Below, one piece after another: positions 1 through 7,521 of a DNA stretch of 10,844 nt. This DNA is from an uncultured Rhodopirellula sp. Lineage in GTDB: Bacteria > Planctomycetota > Planctomycetia > Pirellulales > Pirellulaceae. The stretch's first letter is position 1. The number at the start of each line of letters is the position of its first letter. Where the stretch lies: assembly GCA_913061385.1 (NCBI GenBank), contig CAJXTM010000052.1:1-10844 (forward strand). Reading direction: 5' to 3'. The notes below the pieces were generated by a model. It saw only the letters and a list, made by a program, of their open reading frames with translations. It had not been told where the DNA came from and did not search any database. Made by a program: the position numbers and the translations under genes.

Positions 1-1774
1 CAAACAGTGGGTTTTCGTCGGTTGTCAGCCAAGTGGCAAAAGCTTGACGTCGATCACCAGTCGAATTCTCGATGCTCTCTTTCCCGGTTTTGTTTACACC
101 CGGGACCCATGGTTTTACCGTTTTGCCGGTGGTTGGCAGTGTGACCTCACCATCGTCACGGGACCAAAGCAGGATTTCCTCCTTGCGTGAAGTCCTTGAT
201 CTCTCGATGCGATTGAAAAAGGCGCTGAGCCCGTAGTAGTTCTCCTGCGTCCAACGTTCAAATGGATGGTTATGGCATTTTGCACATTGGATTCTCGTGC
301 CAAGAAATACCTGCGCCGCCGTCTCCATTGCATCGCTGGTATCACCAGCCGAGCGGTAGAAGTTGCCAGCTGGGTACTGTCGGGTGCTGCCGGTTGCGAG
401 CAAGATGTCTCGGGCAAAAGCATCATAAGGCTGGTTGATCAGTACGCTGGTTTCAAGCCAACGATTGAATTTGTGTGAACTCGCTGTCCCAATCAACTTG
501 GTGGAAACGCGTAGTAAGTCGCCCCACTTTTGTGCCCAGAAACGTGCAAACTCTTTTCGTTGCAAAAGTCCATTGATCAATGTTTTCCGTTTGTCAGAAC
601 TGGTGTCAGTGATGAAAGTACTTGCTTCCTGTTCGGTGGGAAGGATGCCAATTGTGTCGATGAACACGCGTCGCACGAACTCATGGTCCTGGCATCGCCC
701 AGTCGGAAGGAATTGCAGTTTTTTTAGTTTGGCGTGGACGTGGACATCGACTTCATTTGCTGGGGCAGATGCTGCCCACTGGAAATCTTTGTTGTCCCTG
801 ACGAAAGTCATTAATGGCGTTTTTATATGGTTCAGGTAACGAACAATGATTGCGGACTCACCGCGTCGTAATCCGGTAACCAAGCCTGCGCGGTTCGCCA
901 CTGCAACCAGTGGGTCCGAGGTTTCGTATTTCGCCAATTGGGTAACATCGCGTTGCTTGCCATCTTCAAAGGTGGCAATGACTGAAAATTGCTGTTGCCA
1001 AGCTGGAGATGCTAGGAGCCTGTTTTGTCCTGGGAAAACTTCAATCCCGATACAAGCTGGTTCGGTTTCACTATCTCGGCATCCCTCGGCAATCCAGTCA
1101 TGCAGGACGGTGTAGGGACGTTCTGAAACTGAAAAGCGTTTTCCCCCTTGGTGGGCGATTTGCATGCTGGGCTTTTGCAGTATCAAACTCTTGGCAGGTT
1201 CGATCGGATTGATGCGACGCCCGAACATTTCTTGCGTCAACGAGACCCGATCCAGTTCGCGATCAGATCCAAACAGCGACAGTTGGAAACCTGCTTTTCC
1301 GTGGGGTGCTCCATGGCACGATCCACCACTGCATCCGGTTTGGGCAAGCACCGGCAGGACGTCATAGTCGAATGAAATCAGCTGGGGTTTGTCAGCGTTT
1401 GCGACGGTGATTGTGACTTGCGTTGTCAGGTTCTTCCAGCGAATGGTGATAGTGGTCTGCCCGTTGACCTTTGGGCTGACCAGTCCAGTTTCAGAGACAG
1501 CAACCATATCTGTGTCTGTGTCGTAATTGCAATCGCGAGTGACGTCGAGAGTTTGTTCGTTCTGAGAAACCGTCACGATCAACTGCAGTGGATCACGTTT
1601 GCCAGTGATTTTGAAAGTTTTGGGATAGGCCTCGAGCGTCTCATTCCTATTCGCTTGATCAGCGCTGCAAACCTGAGTATTGGGGGCAGTCAGCCCCAGG
1701 CAAGACAGGACAGCGAATATCGCAAGGAACCGTCGGGTTTCTTCTGTCGAAATTTGGGACACCCAAAGAATCAT
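1..1774 (-). CDS. Big_2/DUF1549 (PSCyt2) haem-motif protein, start of DUF1553 (PSD1), 3'-partial
   Basis: The frame is open without a stop from ATG at 1774 to the left edge, giving 591 codons, with the C-terminus outside the window. Residues about 14-37 form a hydrophobic signal region (RRFLAIFAVLSCLGL). Residues 51-125 and 245-325 resemble bacterial Ig-like (Big_2) domains. Between them lies a cytochrome-like segment with CSGGSCHG (C148, C153, H154; CX4CH), followed by GRRINP. Residues about 343-525 match DUF1549/PSCyt2, with a canonical CAKCH haem motif at 497-501 followed by NHPFERW. The last visible residues (DRRQAFATWL, then NPLF) look like the beginning of DUF1553/PSD1, so a few hundred residues are probably missing. 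The start overlaps the upstream gene's stop as ATGA (1771-1774) and is preceded by an AAAGGAAAG Shine-Dalgarno-like tract, which supports this start and translational coupling. The exact function is unknown; an exported c-type cytochrome-like partner of DUF1501 proteins is the family expectation. Confidence 0.9.
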   Translation of the reverse strand, partial: MILWVSQISTEETRRFLAIFAVLSCLGLTAPNTQVCSADQANRNETLEAYPKTFKITGKRDPLQLIVTVSQNEQTLDVTRDCNYDTDTDMVAVSETGLVSPKVNGQTTITIRWKNLTTQVTITVANADKPQLISFDYDVLPVLAQTGCSGGSCHGAPHGKAGFQLSLFGSDRELDRVSLTQEMFGRRINPIEPAKSLILQKPSMQIAHQGGKRFSVSERPYTVLHDWIAEGCRDSETEPACIGIEVFPGQNRLLASPAWQQQFSVIATFEDGKQRDVTQLAKYETSDPLVAVANRAGLVTGLRRGESAIIVRYLNHIKTPLMTFVRDNKDFQWAASAPANEVDVHVHAKLKKLQFLPTGRCQDHEFVRRVFIDTIGILPTEQEASTFITDTSSDKRKTLINGLLQRKEFARFWAQKWGDLLRVSTKLIGTASSHKFNRWLETSVLINQPYDAFARDILLATGSTRQYPAGNFYRSAGDTSDAMETAAQVFLGTRIQCAKCHNHPFERWTQENYYGLSAFFNRIERSRTSRKEEILLWSRDDGEVTLPTTGKTVKPWVPGVNKTGKESIENSTGDRRQAFATWLTTDENPLF

Positions 1775-3498
1775 TCTTCTTTCCTTTTGTACGGGGTAAC
1801 GACAACGGCGATTGTGCATCCTACGTTTGCCGGGATCGTAGCGAACTCTTCAAAGTCCCGTTTGATGTGTTCAGTCAGGTCAAGCGGAATGTGCATGCGA
1901 TGGCCATCCATCTCGCATTGCCCGAAAATCCTCAAATGCTTCAGGGTTCGGTTTGGGATCTTTTCAGGTAGGTGTATCTGCACTTCAGCCTCGTTCTTTT
2001 TTTCCTCGATGTGGCCGTCAACTTGGCAGGGCTTTCCGTCAAGTTCGGCATGCAAGGTGATTGGGCCGTTAAACCCTCGGCGGTCTGCACGAATAAGTAC
2101 AGGCAGAGTTTCGTCGTTGAACCAAACTTGACGGTGCGGCTTGTCATTGCGGATTCGCCGGTCGCCCTGCTTAACCTGAGCGAGTCGAAGTATTGTCGGC
2201 GCCAAGTCGTTGCGAATGGAGACGCAGTATTCGAATCCGATTCCAGATCGCTTAAGGACTTCGCGGATTTCAATACGGTAGGTGTCTGTTTCGGGAACGT
2301 TATATCTGAGACTGCCGCTGGGATCACGTCCAAAGTGATGGTCTCGCACTTTCTGATCATTGCGAAACAACCTCAGATCACCCACGAAGGGACCATCGGT
2401 TGATTGGAAATTGATCGTGAGTGTTTCTCCCTTGCGTGCATCAAAGGCGACGCTGTCAACCTCATCTACTGACTCAATCTTGCCGCAGAATAGGGCAGGC
2501 ACCGGAATTTGTTCATTATTTGCTTCCGTATAAACAGGAAGATCCGATTTGATGAAAGTCGACAGGACTGAACTCTGGGGGACAAAACCGAGACCCGGTG
2601 CCTCGCTCATGCCGATGTGGATGACTTGCTCACAAAGAGGTGCTGATTGTGAAACGGTCGTGGCACGTACTCGTCGGGTCTCACCTCGTCGGATTGCAGC
2701 AGGACTGGTGCGACCCACTGTTGGTGTTTTGCTGACTCGTACGTGCATTCGCAGGCCTCCGCGATATTCCACATCCTTGATCGTCAGGTGGTGAGTGCCA
2801 GAGTAGGTTGCAGTCCATTCCAAGACAGGGTCACTACCGCTGATCGGGTGATCATCTGCAAACTTCAGTTCTTGTTTGTTTTGGTCCGATAGGACTAGCA
2901 CGCCATCGATTGAACTGCCGATCCGTGAGCCAATGATTTCGGCAAAGAATTGTTGACCTTTCTCACACTCAAATCGAATCGTGGTATCACCGTTGCCCTG
3001 TGATTTAAGATCGATACCAAACGGTGGCTTCAGTGGAGCGTCGGCTTCAGATGGAATACTTTGGCTGGAGGGAGACGTGACGAAAAAAAGTAACGCTTGC
3101 GAGACAGAATCGGCGGTGTAGACGCGAATCGCCACAAGTCCGCCCAGCGGTTTTGTCGGAGTCAGGCGGTAACGGACACGATTGCGATCTTTGTTCTCGG
3201 GGTCCAGGATTTCAATGGTTGCAGGTGAGCTGCACCATAGGTCAGCGATCTCTCCGGATTCGGAACGAAGATTTTGACCCGTCAGCGTAATTTCGCTCGG
3301 CTCAGTTGGGTGCAACGTGACTTGATCTGAGTCTCGAAGTTCAACCGCCAAGGCAGAGGGCAATCGTGCAGAGAACGTCAGTGGCAGAATGCAACAAAAT
3401 GCAAACGCTCTCATCCACGACTGTGCGGAATGCCTCAGTTGAAACCTGCTGTGCAGAATCAATCTTTCATCGTGCCACTTACCAATTTTTAAGCCCAT
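1771..3498 (-). CDS. Exported protein with TIG-like and two PPC-like beta-sandwich domains
   Basis: This 575-residue protein has no recognisable catalytic domain. From Met29 there is a good Sec signal (MRAFAFCCILPL..., cleavage likely after ALA at 51). Next come a TIG/IPT-like domain at about 53-140, a PPC-like domain at about 161-256 (ADDHPISGSDPVLEWTA, then YSGTHHLTIKD), a second PPC-like domain at about 331-440 (DTYRIEIRE), and an Ig-like C-terminal part. PPC domains are exported beta-sandwich modules, often attached to secreted enzymes; here they make up the protein. The ATG at 3498 shares a base with the stop of the upstream gene (TAATG), favouring coupled translation from there, but Met29 (ATG at 3414) would give a more usual signal peptide. 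It ends in the ATGA overlap with the DUF1549 gene. The protein from 9097 has the same order of domains, so the two are probable paralogues. The role is inferred as binding or scaffolding in the same exported assembly. Confidence 0.85.
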   Translation of the reverse strand: MGLKIGKWHDERLILHSRFQLRHSAQSWMRAFAFCCILPLTFSARLPSALAVELRDSDQVTLHPTEPSEITLTGQNLRSESGEIADLWCSSPATIEILDPENKDRNRVRYRLTPTKPLGGLVAIRVYTADSVSQALLFFVTSPSSQSIPSEADAPLKPPFGIDLKSQGNGDTTIRFECEKGQQFFAEIIGSRIGSSIDGVLVLSDQNKQELKFADDHPISGSDPVLEWTATYSGTHHLTIKDVEYRGGLRMHVRVSKTPTVGRTSPAAIRRGETRRVRATTVSQSAPLCEQVIHIGMSEAPGLGFVPQSSVLSTFIKSDLPVYTEANNEQIPVPALFCGKIESVDEVDSVAFDARKGETLTINFQSTDGPFVGDLRLFRNDQKVRDHHFGRDPSGSLRYNVPETDTYRIEIREVLKRSGIGFEYCVSIRNDLAPTILRLAQVKQGDRRIRNDKPHRQVWFNDETLPVLIRADRRGFNGPITLHAELDGKPCQVDGHIEEKKNEAEVQIHLPEKIPNRTLKHLRIFGQCEMDGHRMHIPLDLTEHIKRDFEEFATIPANVGCTIAVVVTPYKRKEE

Positions 3499-4370
3499 TA
3501 CGGAACCTCGACCATGTACAGGTCGAACTTGCCCGCCTGTTCACCGACGTACACCAGATGCTTCCCGTCTGGGTGCCAAGTCGGATAGTCATCGCGTTCT
3601 TCGGAATCCGTTATGCGTTGGGAGGCAGAGCCATCTATGTTCATGACATAGATTTCATAATTGCCATCACGGGTGCTTGTGTATGCAATCCGTTGGCCAT
3701 CGGGTGAGACCATTGGGCGGATGTCCATCAAAGTGTTGTTCGTGAGTCGCTTTTCATCTGAGCCATCAAGATTCATCGAATAGATTTCATAATTATTCTC
3801 TCGGCTATTGGAAAATACGAGACGTTTTCCATCTGGCGTGAATGTAGGCCAATTGCTGATTCCCTGAGTTTCGTTGAGCTGTTTCTTGTCTGTACCATCG
3901 GGTTTCACTGACCACAGATGCTGTGGGCCTGTTTCTGCAAATGCATAGACAACAAGGTCACTCGCCGGAGAAAAACAGGGGCTCCGTGTGCCTCCGCGAC
4001 CACTGTGGGTGATGTAGGCATCTTTTTTGCTTTGTTGTTCTCTAATCACAAGCCGTGCCGAAAGGTTTCCTGTGCACTCCGTGAAAACGATATACCGACC
4101 ATCCGGCGAAAAGAATGGTTCCAGCTGATGTTTGTCACCGGAGTTTTCGAACATAGGCTCGGGGGTCGATTCATTCAGCCGAATCCGCATCATGCGAATC
4201 AAGTCCGGAGCCTCGTCATAACAATAAACCAGTTCCTTCCCTTCATCGAGGAAGCGGGGATCGCGTTTCAGGGTTCCATCATGCGTCAATCGTACTGGTT
4301 CTGACGCATTCAGCGTGGTAGTCCAGAGAATCGTGCACAGAATGATTGGATGTAATTGGAAATGTGTCAT
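3498..4370 (-). CDS. Exported TolB-like PD40 beta-propeller protein
   Basis: This 290-residue protein has six PD40/WD40-like blades. The blade starts are RDPRFLDEGKELVY, LEPFFSPDGRYIVF, RSPCFSPASDLVVY, NWPTFTPDGKRLVF, IRPMVSPDGQRIAY and DYPTWHPDGKHLVY, which is enough for one complete six-bladed propeller of the TolB type. Blades 4 and 5 are the most alike (NYEIYSMNLDGS and NYEIYVMNIDGS) and share the 15-base stretch ATAGATTTCATAATT at 3648-3662 and 3780-3794 on the plus strand. The chosen Met (4370) begins a clean signal peptide ending at LNA-SEP, residue 22. An in-frame ATG at 4418 would add 16 residues and overlap the upstream DUF1501 gene by 14 bases, so that start remains possible. No strong Shine-Dalgarno is visible at either. 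There is no TolB N-terminal domain and no kinase or peptidase partner domain, so this is not TolB itself. A protein- or ligand-binding role in the envelope is likely. Confidence 0.88.
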   Translation of the reverse strand: MTHFQLHPIILCTILWTTTLNASEPVRLTHDGTLKRDPRFLDEGKELVYCYDEAPDLIRMMRIRLNESTPEPMFENSGDKHQLEPFFSPDGRYIVFTECTGNLSARLVIREQQSKKDAYITHSGRGGTRSPCFSPASDLVVYAFAETGPQHLWSVKPDGTDKKQLNETQGISNWPTFTPDGKRLVFSNSRENNYEIYSMNLDGSDEKRLTNNTLMDIRPMVSPDGQRIAYTSTRDGNYEIYVMNIDGSASQRITDSEERDDYPTWHPDGKHLVYVGEQAGKFDLYMVEVP

Positions 4371-4404
4371 TGTTTGGCTCAGGAATCTGTCAGCTTGACT
4401 TGGG

Positions 4405-5748
4405 CTACAGCAGCTCATGGATCAGGCTGCCGCCATCGAGGACTTTCATTTCAGCTCGCTCTCTTGCTCCGATCCCACATAATTCGCTGATGGTTGTTCC
4501 GGCCATCAACGGGGTAATGGGGCGTGTTACCGGGTGTTCTGCCTTGGCGTCGCTTTGACCAATGCAACGTCCCGGTTGGACACCAGCGCCTGCCCATATC
4601 GAGAAGTAACAGTGTTGCCAGTGCTCTCGTGCAGCCCGGTTGCTGATCCGCGGTGTTCTACCAAACTCACCCATGGCAATCACAAGGGTGTCTTCCATCA
4701 GGCCCCGGTCATAAAGGTCGTCCAGCAGGGCACTGAATGCGCGGTCGAAAATCGGACAGTGCCGATCCTGGAGCAGTTCAAAATTATAGATGTGGGTATC
4801 CCAGCCAAAGTCCCCGTTGGGGGTAAATGTTTCGACGTACTCGCTCCAGTTGACTTGTACATAGGGAACCTGAGCTTCTACCAAACGTCTGGCAAGCAAA
4901 CAGCTTTGTCCAAACGTGGTCTGGCCATATGCATCTCGCGTGCTTTCTGATTCCTGTGTCAGATCAAATGCCTCGCGTGCACCGGGTTGTGTCAGCAAGC
5001 TATAAGCTGCCTGATAGGATCGTTTCCAGTCACTGATGCGGGCATTTTCCAATTGCCTTTGGGTTTGATCCAGTTGCTGTAGAAGTTGTCTGCGATCGGT
5101 TATTCGATTAGGCGTTATTCCCGGCAGCATTTTCAGGGTTGGGATTCCGACTTTTCCCTGTTCACTGCAGCTGACCAAAAATGGGTCGTACGCTTTTCCA
5201 AGTGTGCCTCCGCCATAACCTTCGATACGTCGTGGCAAGTCCCTTGGGATTCCCTGTCCGACATAGAAAAAAGGTGGCAAGGCGTCGTGCTGTCCACGGT
5301 GCTTGGCCAGAATGGAGCCAAAGTTGGGTTGGACAGGGCCCGCGTTTTCCTCGTAGCCAGTCAGGCCGACCGTACCAGCGCCAGGATGCCCACCGTTACT
5401 GGTACGCATCGAACGGATCACACTGAATTTGTCACTGCGAGATGCCAGACGCGGAAGCAGTTCAGTAAATCGCATCCCTGTTGTTCTGGTGGGGATGGTT
5501 CCAAACGGACCGCGGTACTCCATCGGGGCATCAGGCTTTGGGTCGACCATGTCGATATGACTTGGTCCGCCCCAGAGCCAAAGCAACAAGACCGATTTTG
5601 CTTTGGCACGCCGTCTGGCTTCCTCTGTCTCGGCAAATGTCGGTATTCCGGCCCCAAGAGCAACTGGAATGCTGGCTGCAGTTTTTAGAAAGCCTCGGCG
5701 TCCGACGCCATTGCAGGTATTCGCTTTGAATTGTCCGAATTCGAGCAT
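4405..5748 (-). CDS. DUF1501 family protein, Tat-exported (left operon)
   Basis: This 447-residue protein opens the leftward operon. The N-terminus has a twin-arginine motif GRRGFLKTAA (RR at 17-18) followed by a hydrophobic stretch and a likely cleavage near TFAETEEA. DUF1501 landmarks follow in order: WGGPSHIDMVDPKPDAP (D66, D69), WDTH at 316-319, GEFGRTP at 360-366 and REHWQH at 374-379. DUF1501 belongs to the alkaline phosphatase/sulfatase-like superfamily, and these Asp, His and Glu positions are candidate metal ligands, but no substrate is established. The usual GRDHW is AREHW here. ATG 5748 was chosen because it gives a normal Tat signal. An in-frame ATG at 5853 would add 35 proline-rich residues and put RR at 52-53, which is long for a Tat n-region; neither start has a good Shine-Dalgarno. 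The TAG stop at 4405-4407 lies just upstream of the propeller gene, suggesting co-transcription. Confidence 0.92.
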   Translation of the reverse strand: MLEFGQFKANTCNGVGRRGFLKTAASIPVALGAGIPTFAETEEARRRAKAKSVLLLWLWGGPSHIDMVDPKPDAPMEYRGPFGTIPTRTTGMRFTELLPRLASRSDKFSVIRSMRTSNGGHPGAGTVGLTGYEENAGPVQPNFGSILAKHRGQHDALPPFFYVGQGIPRDLPRRIEGYGGGTLGKAYDPFLVSCSEQGKVGIPTLKMLPGITPNRITDRRQLLQQLDQTQRQLENARISDWKRSYQAAYSLLTQPGAREAFDLTQESESTRDAYGQTTFGQSCLLARRLVEAQVPYVQVNWSEYVETFTPNGDFGWDTHIYNFELLQDRHCPIFDRAFSALLDDLYDRGLMEDTLVIAMGEFGRTPRISNRAAREHWQHCYFSIWAGAGVQPGRCIGQSDAKAEHPVTRPITPLMAGTTISELCGIGARERAEMKVLDGGSLIHELL

Positions 5749-5760
5749 GCAGGGTTCCAG

Positions 5761-5839
5761 CGGAGGGATGGAGGAGCAAAAGGAGGCGGGGGAGGATGCG
5801 TGGATGATCGGAGGGATGCGTGGAGGCGGGCAAGGATGC
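5761..5839 (+). repeat. G-rich imperfect repeats (GGAGGGATG / GGATGCGTGGA / GGAGGCGGG)
   Basis: The plus strand here is a purine-rich, strongly G-rich tract with short words that recur. GGAGGGATG is at 5762-5770 and 5810-5818, GGATGCGTGGA at 5794-5804 and 5814-5824, and GGAGGCGGG at 5782-5790 and 5822-5830; GGATGC recurs again at 5834-5839. Several GG/GGG runs are close enough to allow G-quadruplex folding in principle. For the leftward operon the same DNA is a C-rich stretch immediately upstream of the chosen start. The 20-base offset of the GGATGCGTGGA copies is not a multiple of three, which argues against a conserved protein repeat here. A regulatory role is only a possibility. Confidence 0.6.
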
Positions 5840-5898
5840 ACTGTCCCTTTCATTCTATTGCACCATCACTGGCAACGACTTTCAATACATTGTCAGGC

Positions 5899-5928
5899 AG
5901 GATAGCTCAAAAAGATAGTTCTAGGCAA
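5899..5928 (-). promoter_or_regulatory. Weak candidate sigma-70-type promoter for the leftward operon
   Basis: On the minus strand TTGCCT (plus 5923-5928, 4 of 6 to TTGACA) is followed after 18 bases by TATCCT (plus 5899-5904, 4 of 6 to TATAAT). It would start transcription near 5892, about 40 bases before the ATG at 5853 and about 145 before the ATG at 5748. The match is weak and planctomycete promoters often diverge from this consensus, so it is only a starting hypothesis. Confidence 0.2.
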
Positions 5929-6087
5929 AACCAGCAAATGGCGTAAAGCAGGCGTGGGGGGCAGCTTTTTTCTATCTGTTGGCAGGGGTGAAGTCATCGA
6001 TAACAGCCAACTATGCCGCTATCGCCGTCTACGTTCCAGATAAACCAAGAGGATTGTTGCATCAGGCCCGGTGAGAGTCGACAATAG

Positions 6088-7521
6088 ATGTTCCCGCCGT
6101 TTCTCCTTCCACCAGTGCCATTTCCCCTACCGAGCCTACCGATGTTGCCGAGTTACTCGTTCAATCGAAGAGGCTTTCTTCATGCGACCGCCGCGGGTGT
6201 TGTCGGGTCGCTGGCACCAAGCGATCAATGTGTTCTGCTCGGTGACGCGAACCAGCAAACACAGGGTCAAGCCAAATCCGTGTTGCATGTTCACCTCAGT
6301 GGGGGGGCAAGCCAGTTGGATATGCTTGACCCCAAGCCTGATGCTCCTGCGGAAGTTCGTGGGGAATTCAAGCCGATTGCTACGGCGGTTCCGGGGATTG
6401 CTGTTTGTGAACATCTTCCGGGGATTGCCAAGCAGATGCAGCGTTGGGCGATTGTACGCACGCTTGCACATCGTGAACACAATCATTTATTGGCGACCCA
6501 CGTCGCGTTGACTGGGCGTCCTACACCCATTCCGCGCGGCGGTACGGATCTGGATCGAGTTGAGTCGCGCAACGACTTTCCAAATTTCGCTGCCGCGCTC
6601 GATTTTGTACGCCCACGAACTGACGGTATTCCAACCGCAGTCTCGCTGCCCAACTATTTCATTGAGGGACCACTCACTTGGCCGGGACAGCATGCTGGTT
6701 TTCTGGGAGCCAAACACGATCCTTGGCAGATCAACGGCGATCCCAATGATGATGCGTTCCGCATGCAGGCCCTGAGCATGCGTGAAGGCATCACTCAGCA
6801 GCGATTGCAATCCCGCCGCCAGTTGTTGGAACAACTGCAGAATCGACGCGCTGGAAATCTCAGTGGTGACGCTAGTTCGTTCCGGCAACAACAGGAAATA
6901 GCGATTAATCTTTTGACGTCAGGGAAGGTTGTCAACGCATTTGAGGTCGCCAAGGAATCCGCAGCAACACGTGATCGCTATGGTCGTAATCAATTTGGAC
7001 AAAGTCTTTTGTTGGCACGCCGGTTGATCGAAGCCGGCGTTCCCATCGTGCAAGCAGCAATGGGGATCGTGCAAACGTGGGACACTCATACAGACAACTG
7101 GGGTAAATTGAAAAATAAACTGTTGCCACAATTGGATCAGGGTCTGGCTGCACTGATGGATGACTTGGAATCGTCCGGTTTGCTGCAGCAAACATTGGTT
7201 GTGGTGATGGGTGAGTTTGGCCGCACACCCAAAGTTTCCACCTTGCCGGGGCAAACTTTACCTGGCCGTGATCACTGGGCGCACACTTACTCGGGGCTCT
7301 TCGCCGGCGCGGGTGTCCGAGGTGGACAAGCCATTGGCGAAACTGATTCGCAGGCTGCTTATCCAATCACTCGATCGTATTCGCCGGCGGATTGCTTGAC
7401 GACGGCTTTTCATGCGTTGGGTGTTGAAAGTGAAACGCAAATCATCGACCCACTGGATCGCCCCCATCAACTTTGTAACGGTCAGGTGATCGCGCCACTG
7501 TATACGGGGGCAGCAGAATGA
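6088..7521 (+). CDS. DUF1501 family protein, Tat-exported (right operon, first copy)
   Basis: This 477-residue protein opens the rightward operon. The first 22 residues are proline-rich, then NRRGFLHATAAG (RR at 27-28) gives a Tat signal. DUF1501 landmarks are SGGASQLDMLDPKPDAP (D78, D81), AHREHNH at 127-133, WDTH at 331-334, GEFGRTP at 375-381, GRDHWAH at 393-399 and a C-terminal DPLDRPHQ. All the hallmark positions of the family appear intact, so a folded alkaline-phosphatase-like core is expected; the substrate is unknown. The ATG at 6088 has a weak GGTGAGAG 10 bases upstream. An internal ATG at 6142 (Met19) would remove the proline-rich part and leave a compact Tat signal, so the start is not settled. 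The stop overlaps the next start as ATGA (7518-7521), so the two DUF1501 proteins are probably translationally coupled. It differs clearly from its tandem neighbour, so the duplication is not recent. Confidence 0.93.
   Translation: MFPPFLLPPVPFPLPSLPMLPSYSFNRRGFLHATAAGVVGSLAPSDQCVLLGDANQQTQGQAKSVLHVHLSGGASQLDMLDPKPDAPAEVRGEFKPIATAVPGIAVCEHLPGIAKQMQRWAIVRTLAHREHNHLLATHVALTGRPTPIPRGGTDLDRVESRNDFPNFAAALDFVRPRTDGIPTAVSLPNYFIEGPLTWPGQHAGFLGAKHDPWQINGDPNDDAFRMQALSMREGITQQRLQSRRQLLEQLQNRRAGNLSGDASSFRQQQEIAINLLTSGKVVNAFEVAKESAATRDRYGRNQFGQSLLLARRLIEAGVPIVQAAMGIVQTWDTHTDNWGKLKNKLLPQLDQGLAALMDDLESSGLLQQTLVVVMGEFGRTPKVSTLPGQTLPGRDHWAHTYSGLFAGAGVRGGQAIGETDSQAAYPITRSYSPADCLTTAFHALGVESETQIIDPLDRPHQLCNGQVIAPLYTGAAE

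Larger units (their letters stand above)
5749..6087. other. Divergent intergenic region between two operons
   Basis: This 339-bp stretch separates the two divergent DUF1501 genes and must hold promoters for both. The left third (5761-5839) is a G-rich imperfect repeat, described separately. A weak leftward promoter candidate is at 5899-5928. For the rightward operon, no convincing -35/-10 pair was found. A weak Shine-Dalgarno-like GGTGAGAG at 6070-6077 lies 10 bases before the ATG at 6088. No small ORF with convincing features and no RNA gene was recognised. If the longer start of the leftward gene (5853) is real, the gap shrinks to 234 bp. Confidence 0.7.

Noticed and set aside
1..1774. Possibility that the left 1.8 kb is a pseudogene or non-coding, with only short plus-strand frames
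   Set aside because: Reading the minus strand codon by codon gives 591 uninterrupted residues with Big_2, CX4CH and CXXCH/DUF1549 features; it only lacks a stop because it runs off the edge.
1418..2131. Plus-strand open frame of 237 codons opposite the DUF1549 and PPC genes
   Set aside because: It spans the junction of two well-supported minus-strand genes, shows no family motif or signal peptide, and has low-complexity Ser/Arg/Cys composition typical of antisense frames.
5086..5688. Plus-strand open frame of 200 codons
   Set aside because: It lies wholly inside the DUF1501 gene on the other strand, which has full family motifs; the plus frame has no recognisable features.
5955..5975. Rho-independent terminator (G-rich run followed by TTTTTT)
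   Set aside because: No complementary stem precedes the T run, and both flanking genes point away from it, so nothing would need terminating there.
5998..6024. Short inverted repeat CGATA/TATCG upstream of the rightward operon
   Set aside because: Five-base arms with a 17-base loop are expected by chance and do not make a convincing operator or hairpin.
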